A DNA stretch of 64,000 nt from Candidatus Rubrivivax defluviihabitans. Lineage in GTDB: Bacteria; Pseudomonadota; Gammaproteobacteria; Burkholderiales; Burkholderiaceae_C. The stretch spans positions 124,001-188,000 of the forward strand of contig JADJMW010000009.1 in assembly GCA_016709385.1 (NCBI GenBank), read 5' to 3'. Positions 42,279-53,423 of this stretch are shown here, one piece after another (the stretch's first letter is position 1; every line of letters starts with the position of its first letter). Made by a program: the position numbers and the translations under genes. Below the pieces are notes generated by a model that was given only the letters and a program-made list of their open reading frames with translations, did not search any database and was not told where the DNA came from.

Positions 42279-42753
42279 GTTCCGTTTTGCCTTGCTGGCG
42301 CTGTGCCTGGCGGCGGCCGCGCACGCGGCCGACGCGCCACTGACCGCGGCCGAACCCGAACTCGAAGCAAAGATGCTGCGCATCTCGGCCGAGTTGCGCT
42401 GCCTGGTGTGCCAGAACCAGACCATTGCCGACTCCAACGCCGAGCTTGCGGTGGACCTGCGCAACCAGGTGCGCGACATGCTGCGCCAGGGCCAGAGCGA
42501 ACAGCAGATCATCGACTACATGACGGCCCGCTACGGAGACTTCGTCCTCTACCGGCCGCCGGTCAGAGGCGCCACCTTCCTGCTCTGGTTCGGCCCCGCG
42601 GTGCTGATGGTCGGCGGGCTGGCGGCGCTGGTGCTGGTGCTGCGCCGGCGCAGCCGGCTCGGCAACGAGCATTTCGACCCGGAGGAACCCGGGGAAGACG
42701 AAGCCGCGCCGGTCAGCGCGACCGCGGCGCGCCCGGTCAAGTCCGCAAAATGA
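42271..42753 (+). CDS. ccmH: Cytochrome c maturation protein CcmH
   Basis: A 160-residue protein with a signal peptide (cleavage near AHAA-DAP), the LRCLVCQNQTI motif (Cys44, Cys47) and a single membrane helix (about 97-118). It reduces the CXXCH site of apocytochromes. ATG 42271 overlaps ccmG by 8 nt, and the stop overlaps the start of ccmI (ATGA). Confidence 0.96.
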   Translation: MPKFRFALLALCLAAAAHAADAPLTAAEPELEAKMLRISAELRCLVCQNQTIADSNAELAVDLRNQVRDMLRQGQSEQQIIDYMTARYGDFVLYRPPVRGATFLLWFGPAVLMVGGLAALVLVLRRRSRLGNEHFDPEEPGEDEAAPVSATAARPVKSAK

Positions 42754-43976
42754 ACAAAGACATCAAGGCGCTGCGCCAGCAGCTCGAACAGTTGCAGAAG
42801 TCGCACCGCGAAGGCAGCGTCGGCAAGAAGGCCTTCGAAGCCGGCAAGGCGCAGTTGGAGCGCGAAATCCTGCAGGCCGTGCTGGCGGCGCCCGAGGCGG
42901 CGGCAGCCGGCGCGCAAGCGCCGCGCCCGTCGCGCGCCCTGACGGCGGGTGTGCTCTCGTTCGTGGTGGTGCTGGCGGTGGCCGGGTACGCCTGGACCGG
43001 ATCGCCGGGTGTGCCCAGTGCCGGTCCGCCAACGGCGGCGGCTGCCGAGGGCGGCAATCCGCACGCCAGCGGCGCCGTCGACGAGGCGCAATTCATCGCC
43101 GCCGTCGAACAGCTGGCCGAACGGCTGAAGGGCCAGCCCGACGATGTCGAAGGCTGGGCCATGCTGGCGCGCTCCTACGGCATGCTGGGTCGCCTGGACG
43201 ACGCGCTGCCGGCCTACCAGAAGGCGGTGGCCTTGAACGGTCAGGATGCCCGCTTGCTGGCCGACTACGCCGACACCCTGGCACTGAAGAACGACCGCAA
43301 TCTCGAGGGCGAGCCGCTGGCGCTGGTCGAACGGGCGCTGAAGATCGAGCCGACGAATCTGAAGGCCTTGTCGCTGGCCGGCGCCGCCGCCTTCAACCGC
43401 AAAGACTACGCGGGTGCGGTGCGCTACTGGGAGCGCGTGGTGCAGCACGCGCCGGCGGAAAGTCCGTACCTGCCGCAGGTGCAGGCCAGCATCGCCGAGG
43501 CCCGCGAGCGCGGTGGCCTGGGGCCTGCGTCCGGCGCGGCCGCGCCGGCGAAGCCGCCGCCCGTGGCGGTCGCCGCGGCCAAGCCGGCCGCCGCACCGGT
43601 GGCAACACCGGCGCCCGACGCGGCGGGCGGGGCCACGATCCGCGGCACCGTGCGCCTGGCGCCGGCGCTGGCCATGATGGCCGCGCCGACCGACGCTGTA
43701 TTCATCTTCGCGCGCCCGGCCGAAGGCTCGCGCATGCCGCTGGCCATCGTGCGCAAGCAGGTCAAGGACCTGCCGGTGGACTTCGTGCTCGACGACAGCA
43801 TGGCCATGTCGCCGGGGGCCAAGCTGTCGCTGTTCCCCCAGGTCGTGGTCAGCGCGCGCGTCAGCAAGAGCGGGCAGGCCGTGCCCAGCGCGGGCGACCT
43901 CAGCGGGCAGTCGGCGCCCATCGCGCCGACGGCCAGCGGTCTACTGATCGAGATCAACGAAGTCGTCAAAAACTGA
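42750..43976 (+). CDS. ccmI: Cytochrome c maturation TPR protein CcmI
   Basis: A 408-residue protein: coiled coil at 1-45 (ALRQQLEQLQKSHREGSVGKK), one membrane helix (about 62-82) and TPR repeats (about 125-245: WAMLARSYGMLGRLDDALPAYQ, NLKALSLAGAAAFNRKDYAGAV). Then comes an Ala/Pro linker and a C-terminal CycH-like beta domain (ATIRGTVRLAP..., VFIFARPAEGSRMPLAIVR). CcmI binds apocytochrome C-termini. Last gene of the ccm operon. Confidence 0.93.
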   Translation: MNKDIKALRQQLEQLQKSHREGSVGKKAFEAGKAQLEREILQAVLAAPEAAAAGAQAPRPSRALTAGVLSFVVVLAVAGYAWTGSPGVPSAGPPTAAAAEGGNPHASGAVDEAQFIAAVEQLAERLKGQPDDVEGWAMLARSYGMLGRLDDALPAYQKAVALNGQDARLLADYADTLALKNDRNLEGEPLALVERALKIEPTNLKALSLAGAAAFNRKDYAGAVRYWERVVQHAPAESPYLPQVQASIAEARERGGLGPASGAAAPAKPPPVAVAAAKPAAAPVATPAPDAAGGATIRGTVRLAPALAMMAAPTDAVFIFARPAEGSRMPLAIVRKQVKDLPVDFVLDDSMAMSPGAKLSLFPQVVVSARVSKSGQAVPSAGDLSGQSAPIAPTASGLLIEINEVVKN

Positions 43977-43982
43977 AGCAGC

Positions 43983-43998
43983 GGCGCCGTCCGGCGCC
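43983..43998. other. Short perfect hairpin between ccmI and the malic enzyme gene
   Basis: GGCGCC-GTCC-GGCGCC directly after the ccmI stop. No T-run follows, so at most a weak, perhaps Rho-assisted, transcript end. A strong GGAGGTGA ribosome site for the next gene lies at 44013-44020. Confidence 0.35.
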
Positions 43999-44026
43999 TA
44001 GCATTCGCGGCTGGAGGTGACCCGCC

Positions 44027-45694
44027 ATGAGTGCAAAGGAAGAGTCGGCAGGTGCTACGGCGCTGCCCCGTGGTACCGCGCTGCTGCGCGAACCGCTGCT
44101 CAACAAGGGCACGGCCTTCAACGCCGCCGAGCGTGACGCGTTCGGCCTGCGCGGCCTGCTGCCACCGCGCATCAATTCCCAGGCCGACCAGGTGCGACGG
44201 GTGCTGGAGAACTTCCGCCGCAAGCCCACCGACCTGGACAAATACATCAACCTCGCCGCATTGCACGACCGCAACGAGACGCTGTTCTACCGCGTCGTCG
44301 TCGACAATCCCGACGAGATGATGCCCATCATCTACACCCCCACGGTGGGCTTGGCGTGCCAGCAGTTCGGCCACATCTTCCAGCGCCCGCGCGGGTTGTT
44401 CGTCAGCATCGAGGATCTGGGCCGCGTGGAGAGCGTGCTGCGCAACTGGCCGCACCGCGACGTGGCCATGATCGTGGTCACCGACGGTGAGCGAATCCTG
44501 GGCCTGGGCGATCAGGGCGCCGACGGCATGGGCATCCCGGTGGGCAAGCTCTCGCTGTACACGGCCTGTGCGGGCGTGCACCCGCGGCAGTGCCTGCCGG
44601 TGGTGCTGGACGTCGGCACCAACAATGCGGCGCTGCTGGAAGACCCGCTGTATATCGGCCTGCCGCAGCACCGCGTTCGCGGCGAGGCCTACGACGCGCT
44701 GCTCGACGAGTTCATCGCGGCCACGCAGGTGGTCTTTCCCGGCGTGGTGGTGCAGTTCGAGGACTTCGCCAACCAGAATGCCTTCCGCCTGCTGCAAAAG
44801 TGGCGCGACCGCATCTGCACCTTCAACGACGACATCCAGGGCACGGCCGCCGTGGCTCTGGCCGGCATCGTGAGCGCGCTGCGCATCAGCGGTGGCCGGC
44901 TGGGCGAGCAGAGGCTGCTGTTTCTGGGGGCGGGCGAGGCCGCCACCGGCATCGCCGACCTGGCGGTGACGGCCATGGTCGCCGAGGGCCTGACGCCGGC
45001 CGCGGCGCGGGCGCGATGCTGGCTGTTCGACTCGCGCGGCCTGGTGCACGACGGCCGCAGCGACCTGGTCGAACACAAGCGGCCCTATGCCCACCCCCAT
45101 GCGCCCGTGACCGTCTTTGCCGACGCGGTGCGCGCACTGCGGCCGACGGCGATCATCGGCGTGGCGGCAAGCGCCGGCGCCTTCACCGAGGAGGTGGTGC
45201 GGGAGATGAGCGCCATCAACAAGCGGCCGATCGTCTTCGCGCTGTCCAACCCCACTTCGAAGGCCGAGTGCACGGCCGAGCAGGCCTACCGCTGGAGCAG
45301 CGGCCAGGCGCTGTTCGCTTCGGGCAGCCCGTTCGGGCCGGTCACTCTGGACGGCCGCCGCTTCGTGCCACGGCAGGGCAACAACTCCTACATCTTCCCG
45401 GGCGTGGGCTTGGGGGCCATCACCACGCGGGCCCGCCGCGTCACCGACGAGATGTTCATGGCCGCCGTGCGTGCCTTGTGTGCCCAGGTCACGCCCGAAG
45501 ATCTGGCCCAGGGCAGCCTGTTCCCGCCGCTGGCGCAGGTGCGCGAGGTGTCGGCGCACATTGCCGCCGCGGTGGCCCAGGTGGTGTTCGACCAGGGGCT
45601 GGCCGGCGTGCCGCGGCCGGCCGATCTGCTGGTGCACGTGCGCTCGCAAATGTATGAACCGAGCTATGCCGACTACACCCAGGGCCGGGCCTGA
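44027..45694 (+). CDS. maeA: NAD-dependent malic enzyme (MaeA/SfcA type)
   Basis: A 555-residue enzyme of the large (~63 kDa) malic enzyme class. It converts malate to pyruvate and CO2 with NAD(P)+ reduction. NEPTLFYR-like and PIIYTPTVGLACQQF open the catalytic domain; VVTDGERILGLGDQGADGMGIPVGK and FNDDIQGTAAVALAG are hallmarks, and LFLGAGEAATGIADL is the nucleotide-binding loop. It sits between ccm and frd, linking malate to pyruvate (for NifJ) in the same fermentative map. Size and motifs favour the NAD type; cofactor choice is not certain. Confidence 0.93.
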   Translation: MSAKEESAGATALPRGTALLREPLLNKGTAFNAAERDAFGLRGLLPPRINSQADQVRRVLENFRRKPTDLDKYINLAALHDRNETLFYRVVVDNPDEMMPIIYTPTVGLACQQFGHIFQRPRGLFVSIEDLGRVESVLRNWPHRDVAMIVVTDGERILGLGDQGADGMGIPVGKLSLYTACAGVHPRQCLPVVLDVGTNNAALLEDPLYIGLPQHRVRGEAYDALLDEFIAATQVVFPGVVVQFEDFANQNAFRLLQKWRDRICTFNDDIQGTAAVALAGIVSALRISGGRLGEQRLLFLGAGEAATGIADLAVTAMVAEGLTPAAARARCWLFDSRGLVHDGRSDLVEHKRPYAHPHAPVTVFADAVRALRPTAIIGVAASAGAFTEEVVREMSAINKRPIVFALSNPTSKAECTAEQAYRWSSGQALFASGSPFGPVTLDGRRFVPRQGNNSYIFPGVGLGAITTRARRVTDEMFMAAVRALCAQVTPEDLAQGSLFPPLAQVREVSAHIAAAVAQVVFDQGLAGVPRPADLLVHVRSQMYEPSYADYTQGRA

Positions 45695-45727
45695 GTTGCG
45701 CTCGGCCGCCGTGCGATCGGACCCGGC

Positions 45728-45770
45728 TTGACCTGAGACAACATGACGGCAGGGACTGCGGGCGGACACT
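45728..45770 (+). promoter_or_regulatory. FNR/ANR-like box (45728-45741) and candidate -10 for frdCAB
   Basis: TTGACCTGAGACAA matches TTGAT-N4-ATCAA at 7 of 10. Centre 45734.5 predicts a start near 45776; GACACT at 45765-45770 is in -10 position but weak. The first ten bases are identical to a stretch at 9596-9605 before the V-ATPase operon. Anaerobic control of fumarate reductase would be expected. Confidence 0.35.
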
Positions 45771-45821
45771 CTGGCTCGGGCGGTTCGCGCGTCCACGACC
45801 ACTGCAACGGAGAAGCCTCGC

Positions 45822-46601
45822 ATGCACACACCGACTGAAGTGATGGCGGGCATCGGCCTCAGCGCCCGGCCCGGCAAGAGCCGCTGGCCCGCCCGCATGG
45901 ACCTGGCACAAAGCCTCAGCGGGCTGGCTTTGGGCCTGTTCATGTGGGGCCACATGTTCTTCGTCTCGTCGATCCTGCTCGGCTACGACGCGATGTGGAT
46001 CGTGACCAGGGCCTTCGAGGGCTACTTCTTCTTCGGCCGCGCCTATCCGCTGATCGTCTCGGGGGTCGTCGCCGTCGTCGCGGTGCTGTTCGTGCTGCAC
46101 GCCTTCCTGGCGATGCGCAAGTTCCCCGCCAATTACCGCCAGTACCAGTTGTTCACCAGCCACCGCGCACTGCTCGGGCACGGTGACACGACGCTGTGGT
46201 GGGTGCAGGCCGTCACCGGCTTCATGCTCTTCTTCCTGGCCTTCCCGCACCTGTACCAGATGCTCATGCACCCGGGCGCGATCGGCCCCTACGAATCGGG
46301 GAGCCGCTTCTGGAACGGCAACTGGTGGCCGCTGTACCTGGTGCTGCTGTTCGCAGTGGAACTGCATGGCGGCATCGGCCTGTATCGCTTGGCCGTCAAA
46401 TGGGGCTGGCTGCAGGGCGACGACACAAATGCCGGACGCGCGCGGCTGAAGCGCGCCAAATGGGTGCTGACGATCTTCTTCCTCGTGCTCGGCCTGGCCA
46501 CCTTCGCCGCCTACATGAAGATAGGCCGCGACCGCGCCCACCTGCCCGCCGAGACCTATACACCCGCCTGGGTGCAGCCGGCACCGGGAGCCGCGAAATG
46601 A
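45822..46601 (+). CDS. frdC: Quinol:fumarate reductase dihaem cytochrome b subunit (Wolinella type)
   Basis: A 259-residue five-helix cytochrome b. His44, His93, His143 and His182 and Glu180 fall at exactly the residue numbers reported for Wolinella succinogenes FrdC, where the histidines bind two haems b and Glu180 forms the proton 'E-pathway'. Motifs are FMWGHMFFVSS, VLHAFLAMRKFP, FPHLYQML and AVELHGGIGLYRL. It passes electrons from menaquinol to FrdAB. The gene order C-A-B is also that of Wolinella. The start ATG is 10-12 nt after CGGAG. Confidence 0.95.
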   Translation: MHTPTEVMAGIGLSARPGKSRWPARMDLAQSLSGLALGLFMWGHMFFVSSILLGYDAMWIVTRAFEGYFFFGRAYPLIVSGVVAVVAVLFVLHAFLAMRKFPANYRQYQLFTSHRALLGHGDTTLWWVQAVTGFMLFFLAFPHLYQMLMHPGAIGPYESGSRFWNGNWWPLYLVLLFAVELHGGIGLYRLAVKWGWLQGDDTNAGRARLKRAKWVLTIFFLVLGLATFAAYMKIGRDRAHLPAETYTPAWVQPAPGAAK

Positions 46602-48583
46602 AAATCATCCACACCGACGTGCTGGTCATCGGCGGCGGCCTGGCCGGGCTGCGCCTGGCCGTGGCGGCCAAGCGGCGCGGCCACGACGCCATCGTGCTGT
46701 CGCTGGTGCCGGCCAAGCGCTCGCACTCCAAGGCCGCGCAGGGCGGCATGCAGGCCAGCCTGGGCAACGTCATCAAGGGCCAGGGCGACAGCGAGGACGT
46801 GCACTTCGAGGACACCGTGCGCGGCTCCGACTGGGGCGCCGACCAGGACGTGGTGCGCATGTTCGTGAATACCGCGCCGAAGGCGGTGCGTGAACTGGCC
46901 GCCTGGGGCGTGCCCTGGAGCCGGGTCAGGAAGGGCGACCGCGAGGTCGTCATCAACGGCCAGCGCGTCACCATCACCGAGCGCGACGAGGCCCATGGCC
47001 TGATCAACCAGCGCGACTTCGGCGGCACCAAGAAGTGGCGTACCTGCCACGTTTCCGACGGCACCGGCCACGCCATGCTGCAGGCGGTGGCCGACCAGGC
47101 CATTGCCGATTCGATTCCGGTGCTGGAACGCACCGAGGCGCTGGCGCTCGTCCACGACGGGTCGCGCTGTTATGGCGCGATCGTGCGCGATCTCGTCGAC
47201 GGCTCGCTCGCCGCCTACCTGGCCAAGGCCACGGCCATCGCCACCGGCGGCGCCGGGCGGCTGTACCGGGTGACGACGAATGCCGTCATCTGCGAAGGCA
47301 TCGGTCACGCGCTGGCGTTGGAGACCGGCGTCGCTGCCTTGGGCAACATGGAGGCGGTGCAGTTCCACCCCACCGGCATCTTCCCGGCCGGCATCCTGGT
47401 CACCGAAGGCTGCCGCGGCGACGGCGGGCTGCTCAAGGACGCCGACGGCCACCGCTTCATGCCCGACTACGAGCCGGAGAAAAAGGAACTCGCCTCGCGC
47501 GACGTCGTCTCGCGCCGCATGGAGCAGCATATCGCCAGCGGCAAGGGGGCCAAGAGCCGCTTCGGCGAGCACTTGTGGCTGGACATCACGCTGCTGGGCG
47601 AGAAACACATCAAGCACAACCTGCGCGAGGTCTACGAGATCTGCCAGAGTTTCCTTGGCACCGACCCAGTGAAGGACTTCATCGCGGTGCGCCCGGCGCA
47701 GCACTATACGATGGGCGGCGTGCGAACCGACGCCAGCGGCCACAGCCCGACGCTGAAAGGCCTGTTCTCGGCCGGCGAAGCCGCCTGCTGGGACATGCAC
47801 GGCTTCAACCGCCTGGGCGGCAATTCGGTGGCCGAGACGGTGGTCGCCGGCATGATCGTCGGCGAGGCCGTTGCCGACTGGTGCGACCGCACCGACAACG
47901 AGGTCAGCGTGCCGATGGGCTTGGTGCGCGAATTCCTCGAGCGCGAGCAGGCGCACCTGAAGTCGCTCATCGACGGCAGCGGCAGCGAGGATGCCTCGGC
48001 GCTGCGGGCGCGCATGCAGGAGATCATGACCGACAAGGTCGGCATCTTCCGCCGCGGTGCCGACCTGCAATCGGCTGTCGACGAGTTGCAGCGGCTGCTG
48101 CAACGCAGCCGCCACATCGGCCTACGTTGCCGCGACGGCGGCGCCAACCCCGAGCTCGTCACCGCCTACCGGGTGCAGAAGATGCTGAAGCTGGCGTTGT
48201 GCGTGGCCTACGGTGCGCTGGTGCGCACCGAAAGCCGCGGCGCGCACTTCCGCGAGGACTTTCCGCGCCGCGACGACGCGCAGTGGCTCAAGCGCACGCT
48301 GGCCACCTGGCCGGGCGAGGGCGATTCGCTGCCCACGCTGGCCTACGAGGCGCTCAATATCGGCACCATGGAACTGCCGCCCGGCTGGCGCGGCTACGGC
48401 GCCAAGGACTATATCGACCACCCCGACACACCGGCGCGCGCGGCCGAGGTGGCGGCGCTGCGCGAGCGCATGGCCGGCGCCGACCGCTTCGCGGTGCAGC
48501 AGGCCCTGATGCCCTACGAACACCTGCTGCCTGCGGCGCTGCGTGGCCGCAACGAGCGCCTGGACGAGAGGTTTGCCCAATGA
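46598..48583 (+). CDS. frdA: Fumarate reductase flavoprotein subunit A
   Basis: A 661-residue flavoprotein. FAD attaches covalently to His43 (RSHSKAAQGGMQAS). The dinucleotide motif is VLVIGGGLAGLRLA; active-site blocks are GNMEAVQFHPTGIFPAGILVTEG and VRPAQHYTMGGVRTD. ATG 46598 overlaps the frdC stop; the longer frame beginning inside frdC is spurious. Reduces fumarate to succinate with electrons from FrdB. It could work in reverse as succinate dehydrogenase; FrdC type and MenA favour fumarate reduction. Confidence 0.96.
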   Translation: MKIIHTDVLVIGGGLAGLRLAVAAKRRGHDAIVLSLVPAKRSHSKAAQGGMQASLGNVIKGQGDSEDVHFEDTVRGSDWGADQDVVRMFVNTAPKAVRELAAWGVPWSRVRKGDREVVINGQRVTITERDEAHGLINQRDFGGTKKWRTCHVSDGTGHAMLQAVADQAIADSIPVLERTEALALVHDGSRCYGAIVRDLVDGSLAAYLAKATAIATGGAGRLYRVTTNAVICEGIGHALALETGVAALGNMEAVQFHPTGIFPAGILVTEGCRGDGGLLKDADGHRFMPDYEPEKKELASRDVVSRRMEQHIASGKGAKSRFGEHLWLDITLLGEKHIKHNLREVYEICQSFLGTDPVKDFIAVRPAQHYTMGGVRTDASGHSPTLKGLFSAGEAACWDMHGFNRLGGNSVAETVVAGMIVGEAVADWCDRTDNEVSVPMGLVREFLEREQAHLKSLIDGSGSEDASALRARMQEIMTDKVGIFRRGADLQSAVDELQRLLQRSRHIGLRCRDGGANPELVTAYRVQKMLKLALCVAYGALVRTESRGAHFREDFPRRDDAQWLKRTLATWPGEGDSLPTLAYEALNIGTMELPPGWRGYGAKDYIDHPDTPARAAEVAALRERMAGADRFAVQQALMPYEHLLPAALRGRNERLDERFAQ

Positions 48584-49359
48584 ACGAAGCCCCCATCCGC
48601 GTCGTGCCCCGCGCCACTGCCGCCGACGGCCAGGGCGCCGGCCGCCGCCTCAAGCTGAAGGTGCTGCGCCACAACCCGCACCAGCCCGGCAGCGTGCCGC
48701 ATTGGCAGACCTACGAGATCGAGGAAGCCGAAGGCATGACGCTGTTCATCGCGCTGACCGAGATCCGCGAGAAGCTCGACGCCTCGCTGCAGTTCGACTT
48801 CGTCTGCCGCGCCGGCATCTGCGGCAGCTGCGCGATGGTCATCGACGGCAAGCCGGCGCTGGCCTGCCGCACGCTGACGAAGAACCTCGGCGCCGAGGCC
48901 ACGCTGGCGCCGCTGCCGTTCTTCGAGCTCATCGGCGACCTGAGCGTCAACACCGGCAAGTGGATGCGCGGCATGAGCGAGCGGCTCGAAGGCTGGCTGC
49001 ACATGGTTGACCCGCGGCCCGACCTGACGCGAATGGAGCAGCGCATGGAGCCGGAGCTGGCCGACCAGATCTACGAACTCGACCGCTGCATCGAATGCGG
49101 CTGCTGCGTGGCCGCCTGCGGCACCGCGCGCATGCGCGAGGACTTCGTGGGCGCCGTGGGCCTGAACCGCGTGGCGCGCTTCAGACTCGACCCGCGCGAT
49201 AAGCGCACCGACGCCGACTATTACGAAATCGTCGGCGACGACGACGGCGTCTTCGGCTGCATGACACTGCTGGCCTGCCACGACGTGTGCCCGAAGGAGC
49301 TGCCGCTGGCCACGCAGATTGCCTACTTGCGGCGCAAGATGATGCGCCAGGGCCTGTAG
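48580..49359 (+). CDS. frdB: Fumarate reductase iron-sulphur subunit B
   Basis: A 259-residue protein with the [2Fe-2S] motif CRAGICGSC...ACRTL, then CIECGCCVAACGTARM and CMTLLACHDVCPKELP for the [4Fe-4S] and [3Fe-4S] clusters. It wires FrdC haems to FrdA. ATG 48580 overlaps the frdA stop. Last gene of frdCAB; a 65-nt gap separates it from the convergent cspA gene. Confidence 0.96.
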   Translation: MNEAPIRVVPRATAADGQGAGRRLKLKVLRHNPHQPGSVPHWQTYEIEEAEGMTLFIALTEIREKLDASLQFDFVCRAGICGSCAMVIDGKPALACRTLTKNLGAEATLAPLPFFELIGDLSVNTGKWMRGMSERLEGWLHMVDPRPDLTRMEQRMEPELADQIYELDRCIECGCCVAACGTARMREDFVGAVGLNRVARFRLDPRDKRTDADYYEIVGDDDGVFGCMTLLACHDVCPKELPLATQIAYLRRKMMRQGL

Positions 49360-49424
49360 TAGGCAGCCCTGAAGACCGATTCAGCCCGGCCGCAGGGGCA
49401 CGGGCCGCCTCCGAGGACGGGCGA

Positions 49425-49682
49425 TCAACCCGCGGCCGTTGTCGACTCGGCCGCTGCCGTTTCTGCCCCTGAACCGTCGCCCACGGGACGGATATTCTGT
49501 GCCAGGCTGCCCTTGGGGCCCTGCACCAGTTCATAACTGACCCGGCCGCCTTGCTTCAGCGTGCGGAAGCCTTCCATCTGGACGGCCGAGAAATGGGCGA
49601 AGACGTCGTCACCGCCGCCTTCGGGCTCGATGAATCCAAAACCCTTGGCGTCGTTGAACCACTTGACCGTACCTTGCGCCAT
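49425..49682 (-). CDS. Cold-shock-domain RNA chaperone (CspA family) with acidic/alanine tail
   Basis: An 85-residue protein. The first ~67 residues are a CSD with RNP1 KGFGFIEPEGG and RNP2 DVFAHFSAVQ. The last ~18 residues (GDGSGAETAAAESTTAAG) form an unstructured tail longer than in CspA. It binds single-stranded RNA/DNA. Its leader carries the palindrome CGGGAA-TT-TTCCCG (49710-49723), which could be part of a regulatory hairpin. Not specifically tied to cold from sequence alone. Confidence 0.93.
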   Translation of the reverse strand: MAQGTVKWFNDAKGFGFIEPEGGGDDVFAHFSAVQMEGFRTLKQGGRVSYELVQGPKGSLAQNIRPVGDGSGAETAAAESTTAAG

Positions 49683-49928
49683 GGCAAACCTCGCGCGTTA
49701 CAACCGAAACGGGAATTTTCCCGCCGTGCTGTCCGGGCTGTCAAGGTTTCGACGAGGCCGCGTTCGACCGTGGCCTGGACAGATGCCGGACGCCACCGCC
49801 CCGGCTTCGTGGCGGCAGAAGTGCGGAAATTTGCGCGTTGCTCGACCCTCGGGCGAGCCGGCAGTGGGGCAATATCCCTGGCCGAAGGTGCCAAAGCACC
49901 ACTGCCTTACGCCCGTGGAGCAACTCGA

Positions 49929-49934
49929 TAGAAT
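49929..49934 (+). promoter_or_regulatory. TAGAAT -10 element immediately before clpS
   Basis: GATAGAAT ends 5 nt before the clpS ATG at 49940, and no purine-rich ribosome site is seen. If used, transcription would start at or next to the start codon, giving a leaderless mRNA. The -35 region (around 49906-49911) is poor. Confidence 0.35.
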
Positions 49935-49939
49935 CCCTC

Positions 49940-50295
49940 ATGCCCGACGAAAAATCGCCACCGCCGTCGCCGCCGAAGCCGCGCGTACCGCGCCGCGAGG
50001 GTGGGCAGGGTGCCGTTGTCGCCGAGCGCAAGGCGCTGAAAACCAAGCCACCGTCGCTGTACCAGGTGGTGATGCTCAACGACGACTACACCCCGATGGA
50101 ATTCGTCGTCATGGTCTTGCAGCAGTATTTCCAGCGTGACCTGGACACGGCAACCCACATCATGCTGAAAATCCACCACGAGGGGCGCGCCGTGTGCGGC
50201 GTGTACCCTAAAGATGTCGCCGCGACGAAAGTCGAACTGGTGCTGACTGCTTCGCGCCGCGAAGGGCACCCGCTGCAATGCCTAATGGAGGCCGC

Positions 50296-50299
<4 letters not shown>
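49940..50299 (+). CDS. clpS: ATP-dependent Clp protease adaptor ClpS
   Basis: A 119-residue adaptor with a disordered, Pro/Lys-rich N-terminus (1-~45) and the ClpS core: PPSLYQVVMLNDDYTPMEFVV, then LKIHHEGRAVCGVYPKDVA. It recognises N-degron substrates (pocket residues Asn-Asp-Asp, Met, His in this core) and hands them to ClpA. ATG 49940 begins the usual MPD...; the in-frame extension upstream lacks family similarity. It overlaps clpA (ATGA). Confidence 0.95.
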
Positions 50300-52601
<2,302 letters not shown>

Positions 52602-52605
<4 letters not shown>

Positions 52606-53408
52606 GGCCTGACGCGCGGCGCTGCGGTCTCGGCCGCCGGATCCTGCCGGTAGAAGCGCACGAACATCCCGTACAGGTCGGGGTGTTCGCGTTGCATGGC
52701 CTGCGGGTGCACGAAGAAGGCCTCGCTGGCGACGGCGAAGAACTCCTCCTCGGCCTGCGCGCCATAGGGGTCGAGCACGGTCTCTTCGTCGCGCTCGATG
52801 CGCTGCGCGAAGGTCTCGAACTCCCGCCGCAGCAGCCGCCGCCATTCCGCCGCGGCGATTTCGGCCGGCAACAGCGGCACGCCGTCGGGCAGGCCGTCGG
52901 CCATGTCCAGCACATGCGCGAATTCGTGGATGACGACGTTGTAGCCGATGGCCGCGCCGCGGCCGGCAAAGCGCACGTCCTGCCACGACAGCATCACCGG
53001 GCCGCCCTCCATGGCCTCGCCCGACAGCACCTCGTCGTAGGCGTGCACGATGCCGTCGTCGTCGGCCACCTCGCGCCGCGCCACCACCTGGCCGGCATGC
53101 ACGACGATGCCCACGAAACCGTCGTAGCGTGACAGGCCTAACCGCAGCACCGGCAGCACGGCCTGCGCGGCGATGGCCACCACCATGGCATCGGTCAGCT
53201 TCAGGCCACCCGCGGCGCTGAATTCCTTGCGGTCCAGGAAGAGGCTGGTCAGCCGCCGCAGCTCGGCCGTCTCGGCGTCGTCGCGGCGGCGCAGGAAGGG
53301 GTAGCGCACCAGCGTGCGCTTCCACAGGTCGTCGGGGATGGCTCGGCGCGCCACGGCGGCCTGTTCGCGCCGCGCGCGCAGGCCCTGCCACCAGCGCTGG
53401 AGGACCAT
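52602..53408 (-). CDS. mtfA: Zinc-dependent peptidase MtfA family
   Basis: A 268-residue protein with the gluzincin motif HEFAH (His161, Glu162, His165) followed by VLDMADGLPDG, and a downstream Glu-rich helix (EEEFFAVASEAFFVHP) that supplies the third zinc ligand. E. coli MtfA binds the Mlc repressor and controls glucose PTS genes, and has aminopeptidase activity. Whether Mlc exists here is unknown. Convergent and overlapping by 3 nt with clpA. Confidence 0.9.
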
Positions 53409-53423
53409 GCGATCAGCCCGCGC

